Part shown: positions 58,528 to 64,000 of the stretch, piece after piece
Numbering within the stretch: the stretch's first letter is position 1
How the letters are laid out: each line of letters opens with the position of its first letter
DNA from: Patella vulgata
Taxonomy: Eukaryota; Mollusca; Gastropoda; Patellidae
NCBI RefSeq assembly: GCF_932274485.2
Contig: NC_065884.2
Coordinates: 27,361,540 to 27,425,539, forward strand
Direction: 5' to 3'
Length of the DNA: 64,000 nucleotides
Translations under genes and position numbers: made by a program
Notes under the pieces: model-generated
What the model was told of the DNA's origin: nothing
Seen by the model: the letters and a program-made list of their open reading frames with translations, nothing else
The model's database searches: none

Positions 58528-58551
58528 TGAGGACACTGGAATAAAATCTAC

Positions 58552-58559
58552 TTTATATA
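58552..58559 (-). promoter_or_regulatory. TATA box
   Basis: TATATAAA on the minus strand, followed by an exon of about 40 bases. Confidence 0.78.
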
Positions 58560-58564
58560 CTCTT

Positions 58565-59644
58565 CACCAACGGCAGTCAATATATCACACATCGTAATAA
58601 TCTGAAGATGACGACAGCTTTTAATATTTCATTATGCAATATTCATCATAGTTCAGCGACTACTGTCATAGTATATAACTATTTGACGTATTTCGGATAG
58701 GCAAAAATTGTTTATTTTCTTATTATTGCATTTTCTCTTACGAAAATTGGTCTGTACTAGTTGATGTGAGTACAAAAATATATATAAAAAATCTCTCAAG
58801 TACAGATGACAGATTTGCAGTAATTAACTTAAATTTTAAGATTAATAAACTCCATTAGTGGTTATATAAAACAGTTTCAATAATAAAACGGTACCACATA
58901 GCCAATAATTATATTTAAGAAAACACAAATACGGTACATCAGAAGTCAAAATTGCACCAATTATCATTGTCCAAAGAAAATTATTTGATTTAAAACTCTA
59001 CAAATTAGCGAAGGGTGTGTAGAACAAATTTTTGTCTATATTTATGCAAGTCAATTCGATCTCGTATCTGACATTCGTAAATATTGGTACCATACCATAA
59101 ATAAATTAAAACTTTATGGAGGATGAAGCTTTCTTTATTTTAATGCAAAGTTTCTTAGGTGGTAAATAACAGATTCGGATTTGTTTCATAAGTTTTTCTT
59201 TTGATCAAAAACCAAGAACTCTGATTGAAGTTGCTGATTTACGGTCAACGCAGTTGATATTTGTTTGACGAAGTTTACGATTGATCGATGAGATTGACGT
59301 TTGGTCACAGTTCGTTGAACTTAGGTCGGCAAGTATCATATCTGTGGTCGACAAATTTCATCGATTTCATGCAGTACGGGGATGATCATTTTCTACCAAG
59401 GATAAGCAAAGAAAATAATTTAATTGATCGATTCTTAGGGACACGATAACTCTGACTGTTAAGTGCGTGAGAGTGATGAAACTAAGCATTTTTTGTTGAT
59501 GGAAGTTACATAACGTAGAGCAATAAATAAAAAAATGTAATGTAATATTATATTTGGGACATATATTTACAATACTAGAGAGGAATAGCTTCTAGCCTTC
59601 TAGCATAGACTGACGCTTAATAAATGTATGCATTTTGCTAATGA
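58565..59644. other. no gene seen
   Basis: AT-rich upstream sequence. Nothing recognised. Confidence 0.5.
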
Positions 59645-59775
59645 GGGTGTGTGCACTGTAGATCATAAGGTATGTCATTGAGTCAAGTGGTGCGGTTTCA
59701 CTCCCACAGTAGGAAGAGGATTTCCTGTCCAATATCGTAAGTTTTCTCTGGGTCATGGACCCTCTTGTAAAAATT
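59645..59775 (+). repeat. SINE family A fragment, old
   Basis: 'GATCATAAGGTATGTCATTG' head remainder, box B region altered, and body to TGGACCCTCTTG. Confidence 0.65.
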
Positions 59776-60159
59776 GATAAATTCAAGCAGTGAATTGCGT
59801 ATTTGAGAGTATATTCTAATTAATAGTATGTATAAAAATGAAAAAAATAATGGGATAATCACCCACTTATGTTATCTCTCTATTATTATTCACATCATTA
59901 TTGTTACCCGTTTTGGAACAGGAACTATGTTACGATTTTAGCATTCTGAGCCATACACGATATTGGAAATCGTGCACATTGATAGAGACAAAATATCATC
60001 AAACTGTTAAAAATATTTCTGGGACAATACCATCTCTTCTGATATTTTTGCCTACTTTAAGATTAGAAATTGCCCTTATTATTTGTAGCAGTGTGAATTC
60101 GATACCCAGGAAGGTGACTGTAGTATCGTACTCTCTACTGATGTATTTATTTTTGTTAA

Positions 60160-60325
60160 GTGACAAGGAGTAGGTTCGCCTGTCAAACCTCGTGGGTTTA
60201 CCCCGGGTCCTCCGGTTTTCTTCCACTGCTAAGGACCCCTACGCGCAAGCGAAGTATTGAAATAAAATTGAACCATGTGTTAGTCCCGAAATGACATAGT
60301 TTGTGTCGAGTGTACGTTAACCCAC
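60160..60325 (+). repeat. SINE family A copy, 5' truncated
   Basis: From GACAAGGAGTAGGTTCGCC to the GTCGAGTGTACGTTAACCC tail and a C/CT run. Confidence 0.88.
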
Positions 60326-60889
60326 CCCCCCTCTCTCTCTCATGAGGTTGGAAGACATTCCAACAACGCAGACTAATAGCTTAGGGTGGTGCTATCAAGA
60401 TTTCAGAGTCACTTCATGAATGAGACATTAAGCTGGGATGGCGGAAAAGATGAATAGAGTTTCTTCAACTACTTCCAGTATCGAACAAAAGAGAAAAGAT
60501 CTCGGTTCGATATGTCTGAATTCCTGCCCAATCTATATTTAAATTATCGAAGATTATTAATTGGTTTGAACAATTCAGTTATACTGTTTACGTGACTGAT
60601 CCATTTTAAATTTGATTCGAAAATATGGCAAAATGTTTGTGTTCTAATAATGTATTTATTCTTACGGAAGTAGTGGTGGTTTGGGAATGTTAGTCTTAGT
60701 AGAAAGAGTGAGTAATTCTATTTTGTGAGGAATGAAATTTACGAGAAATATTTCTACTGTGTAAAACCTATCAAGGTCACTATGAAGGCCAGGCCGAAAA
60801 TAAGGTATGGAGAGATATTACTTGATGTAGTAGATGATTATACATAGTTAGAAATAGTCTTTAACTACAACGGCTCGTTTACCAAGCAA

Positions 60890-62322
60890 TAAGAATGATG
60901 TATGTTAAAGCCGGTAATGCGATATTTACAATTCTTAAAAAAAGCAAAGAAATTGCATTTAGACATTGACACACAGCTTCGACTGTTTAATACGTAAGTT
61001 ATCCCTATTATGTTATCTGGTTGTGAAGTCTGGGGAAACTCGGATATACAATTGTTAAAACGACTTCAACTACGATTCTGCAAAATAGTGTTAGGTGTCA
61101 AGAAATCCAACCCAAACGCCATAGTATATGGGGAGTTAGGCGTTTCTCCGCTTCAACTTATTGCTAAACGTAAAATGGTATCCTACTGGCATAAGATTAG
61201 TTCTGGAAATCCATATAAATTTTTATGTATATTGTATAAGTTGATGATTAAATTAAAAATCACTACAAAGTGGATAAATTATGTTAAATGTATTTTGGAC
61301 GAAACTGGTTTCTCATCGGTATGGGTCTCTCAAAACAATGTTAACCCAAAATGGCTTAGGAAAGTAATTGAATGTCATTAGATAAGAGAACACGAGAAAA
61401 ATAGAAATAGCCCATACATTCCCTTGTTTATATTCATTCTATACCTTATTAAAAAACATGGTAATGCACGGACTTTTTCTGTTTTTCTTTCGTGCTCTAG
61501 TCACTTTACTTTTTTTGATGAATCTCTTACAGTCTCGTATAACAACTTTTGGTTTTCGAAGGTATTATTAGTGAACAGAAATTCGCCCATGTATCTGTTA
61601 TATAGAGGGATGACTCGTGTTTTCACTTCCGATTCAGGAAACCTGTATTACTCAGCTATCGTAGCAATGATCTCTGTGTTAAAATTATATTTGGAACGTG
61701 TTTAATTAGTTCTATCACATAATATGTGATAATGGCTGACACCAATATTGTCCTTTAAGTTAAAACTAATGGACCAGTATGTACAAGAATGGCGGTCTAA
61801 AGTAAACAACAGTAGCTAGTGTCTTAACTAAAGCATATTTAAAGATAGTCTTACATTAGAAGAATACCTAGTAAGCCTGCCTAGGAAATACCGCGTTAGT
61901 TTCACACGATTTCGATGCAGAAGTCATTTGCTACCAATTGAAACTGGTTCTTTTACAAAGATATCTAAAGAAAATAGAATCTGTATATTATGTAATGATA
62001 ATAAAGTTACTGACGAATATCACTATATTTTCAAATGTCCTTTTTTTCTTAAGGAAAGGGCTGTATATGTAACATATAAAATGAAAGATTTATTTAATGT
62101 TAAAGGCACAAACGTAATCAAATTATGTAAATTTATATCAGTTATATTAAATCACTTTAGTAAATAAGCTTTTATTCACGATAAATTAAATATAAATAGC
62201 TGTAGGTACATATTTTAAAAGATTGATTGTCATGTTCAACTGTATTTATGTTACTATGTATTATATATATTCATGTACCTTCTAATGACGATTTGGAATA
62301 AAGATTATTATATTATTATATG
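60890..62322 (+). mobile_element. 5'-truncated LINE, C-terminal region
   Basis: Plus-strand frames give the region after reverse transcriptase: MLSGCEVWGNSDIQLLKRLQ then LRFCKIVLGVKKSNPNAIVY and GELGVSPLQL (61010-61150), QYVQEWRSKVNNSS (about 61775) and the Cys motif ICILCNDNKVTDEYHYIFKC (about 61980-62040). The 3' UTR ends GGAATAAAGATTATTATATT. About 350 bases at 61385-61740 do not fit the LINE and may be an insertion. It is inactive. Same family type as 6572-7547. Confidence 0.8.
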
Positions 62323-62704
62323 TCGTCGGCGCAAAGACGGGTATTGAATTTTATATTTTCCAGGATGTCATTAATGTCGATAAGAAACAGAAGGGGTGTT
62401 ATGGCACACGTGACGACGCATTTGTGTTCCGAGGAATGTCCATACACCAATAATTTGTTTCATATTTTCTATGTATTCGGGGGCTATCGAGCATGATTGA
62501 ATTATCCAAATAAAGGAACGTATTGGAATATCTAATAGCCCTATTAGATGTGTGAACTAGGGAATTCTTTCTATATGAATAATTATATTAGACTGCAAAC
62601 TCAATAAGAGAAAATGTGGCGTTTCCGATTGCCCATCATCAAATTTCAACTGGCAAGAGTTATTTTACGTGCAAGCCAACGTAATTAAGAATTTATTGAC
62701 AATT

Positions 62705-63600
62705 ACGATAATACCACATGTCAGTGCGCTAACTCTCCCTTTAAAGACGAGTTTCATGACCATATACTGACAGGAAACTTCGATATTGTTGAAGATAAAA
62801 ATCTTAAAAACCTTTTCCGCTTTGGATCACAATTTCGAGAACAGAGTAAAACTAATTTCCAAAAGTTACATTATACTCTAAAATCTCAAATCAGGAAATG
62901 TATAGTAGCTTGGCCTGATAAATTTCATACACCTTTAGAATCTTTTGGGGAATGGAAAAACACCGTTTTTAATCTCTTGTCAAAGAGAATCAAATTTATA
63001 AAACTAAACCCAAAACGCCCACTACCCGAGGTCCTAAATAACACATCTGCAACTGAATGTCTTGCTACTCTTCAAGAGAGATTTTTTTTAACGCCTGTCG
63101 ACAAGGCTAGCAACAAAATATTGCTTTTACCTGTAAAAAAATACTTAGAAATATTCTTACTGATGTTGGGCATTGGCCCAATACCTAAAATGACACTTAC
63201 AAATGCATTACGGATTTAACTAAATTAGATGTTTTACATAATCATTATACTTTCAACAGGAGTAATGATATAAAAGAAATGAAATGAAATGAAATGGAGT
63301 TTAACGTCCTACTGTTCTGCTCCTAACCTGGGCTAATGAAGACGGGACAATGTCAAAATAGATGCACTACCTTACATTTATTCTATACCTAAATTCCTTA
63401 AAAAAAACAGTAAAATTCGGATACATCATATCCTCCAGCATCTGCCAAACGAAACCTTTAGCAAAAACTATTACCAAAAGACTTTACTTATGCCAAACCC
63501 AGCATGTAATTTTTGGTGCAGAACACTCCGTATATAGCTATCTGGTTTTTTTTAAACCTTTAACCTATGTGGTTACTTGAATAGTTAAATTTTACTAGAA
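62705..63600 (+). mobile_element. Penelope-like retroelement fragment
   Basis: Plus-strand segments match the N-terminal and early reverse transcriptase parts of Penelope-like elements. A CxC...FHDHILTG block is followed by NLFRFGSQFRE (62740-62840), then a region around LQERFFLTPVDKASNKILLL (63070-63130), and after a SINE a SSSICQTKPLAKTITK block (63430-63475). The remainder of the reverse transcriptase and the GIY-YIG part are not seen. It is a broken fossil with a few breaks, partly truncated, and split by a SINE B at 63277. Confidence 0.7.
63277..63346 (-). repeat. SINE family B fragment inside the Penelope-like fragment
   Basis: (GAAAT)4-type tail, GGAGTTTAACGTCCTACTG and 'GGGCTAATGAAGACGGG'. 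Confidence 0.88.
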
Positions 63601-63906
63601 TATGCTTACATTCATATTTCTTGTAACATAATATAGCAGATCATGACTCCTGCTGGCATTACACATTGGTTTCTCTGGGTTTATTCCTGATTGTTTTCAA
63701 ATTTGAGTGAAGTCTGTGTCAATACAGGCCCGGGACTGTACAGCGCAGTGGACGCTTACGGCTAGCCCCCGGATCCATTCATTTGAATTGTGCCTTTGTT
63801 TGTGAGTTCTGCGTAATATGTCTTGTTGGTATATTTGTTTTTGTGTAAATTATGTGATGCAGCCCCCCTGCACTTACTATTTGAAGCAAAAGCGTTAACA
63901 AATCGA
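63601..63906. other. no gene seen
   Basis: Nothing recognised before the edge 3' UTR. Confidence 0.5.
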
Positions 63907-64000
63907 GGATTTATTCATATTTAATAATGAATGATAAAATATATTTGAAAACAAAAACAATGTTCCATTCAGAATTTCCTATTTTCTAAGCAAATCAGCT
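63907..64000 (-). other. 3' UTR of a further paralogue, cut by the window edge
   Basis: Plus-strand ATTTATTCATATTTAATAA, 'GATAAAATATATTTGAAAAC' and 'AAAAACAATGTTCCATT' repeat, in order, the 3' UTR of the Met/Tyr-rich gene (33645-33736), with AATAAA on the minus strand at 63915-63910. In that gene the stop lies about 150 bases from the signal, so here the stop would fall just past 64000. Confidence 0.65.

Noticed and set aside
59901-60173. 90-codon frame
   Set aside because: No signal peptide, splice or domain support, and it runs toward a SINE A copy.

Overview
This window looks like the nuclear genome of a marine mollusc, most likely a gastropod. It is AT-rich, its genes are small with short exons and long introns, and it is packed with two tRNA-derived SINE families, Tc1/mariner elements, degraded LINEs, a Penelope-like fragment and tandem-repeat-bearing elements with short terminal inverted repeats. 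The species assignment is an inference from repeat style. No conserved housekeeping gene is present to fix it.

The host genes I can support are all small secreted proteins, built by hand from signal peptides, splice sites and reading phase. They lie at 596-2923 (-), 8270-10118 (+), 18047-19149 (+), 23144-24838 (-), 33799-34515 (-) and 56578-58003 (-). There is also a truncated inverted paralogue of the second gene at 3925-5250 (-), and at the right edge (63907-64000) a 3' UTR homologous to that of the fifth gene, implying a further paralogue just outside. Several have a good TATA box, a short non-coding first exon, and a signal-peptide exon of 22-25 codons. Every CDS intron I could place interrupts a codon after its first base (phase 1). 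Four share a Pro-(Phe/Leu/Ile) step just after the predicted signal cleavage point. The mature proteins are low-complexity and cysteine-free apart from one doubtful residue, and rich in Met, Tyr, Phe or Gly/Asn. This reads as a local, fast-evolving cluster of secreted structural, mucus, matrix or peptide proteins; function is not shown by sequence.

Layout: 0-10.4 kb holds three secreted-protein loci, with a mariner and a LINE-in-SINE nest between them. 10.4-17.9 kb is repeats, including a foldback element split by a Tc1 copy. 18-25 kb holds two genes and SINEs. 25-33.6 kb is mostly empty, with one transposon-derived ORF and a pair of 460-bp direct repeats. 33.6-35.8 kb is a gene. 37.3-40.5 kb is a perfect-looking 1594-bp tandem duplication. 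41-48.3 kb holds two minisatellite-bearing elements with matching ends and a second foldback. 48.3-54.3 kb has hAT-like remnants and a second Tc1 copy. 56.5-58.6 kb is a Tyr-rich secreted protein gene with a duplicated exon. 59-63.6 kb is LINE and Penelope-like debris.

All gene models are ab initio; transcripts were not available. Boundaries of repeats are by eye and usually good to about 5-20 bases.
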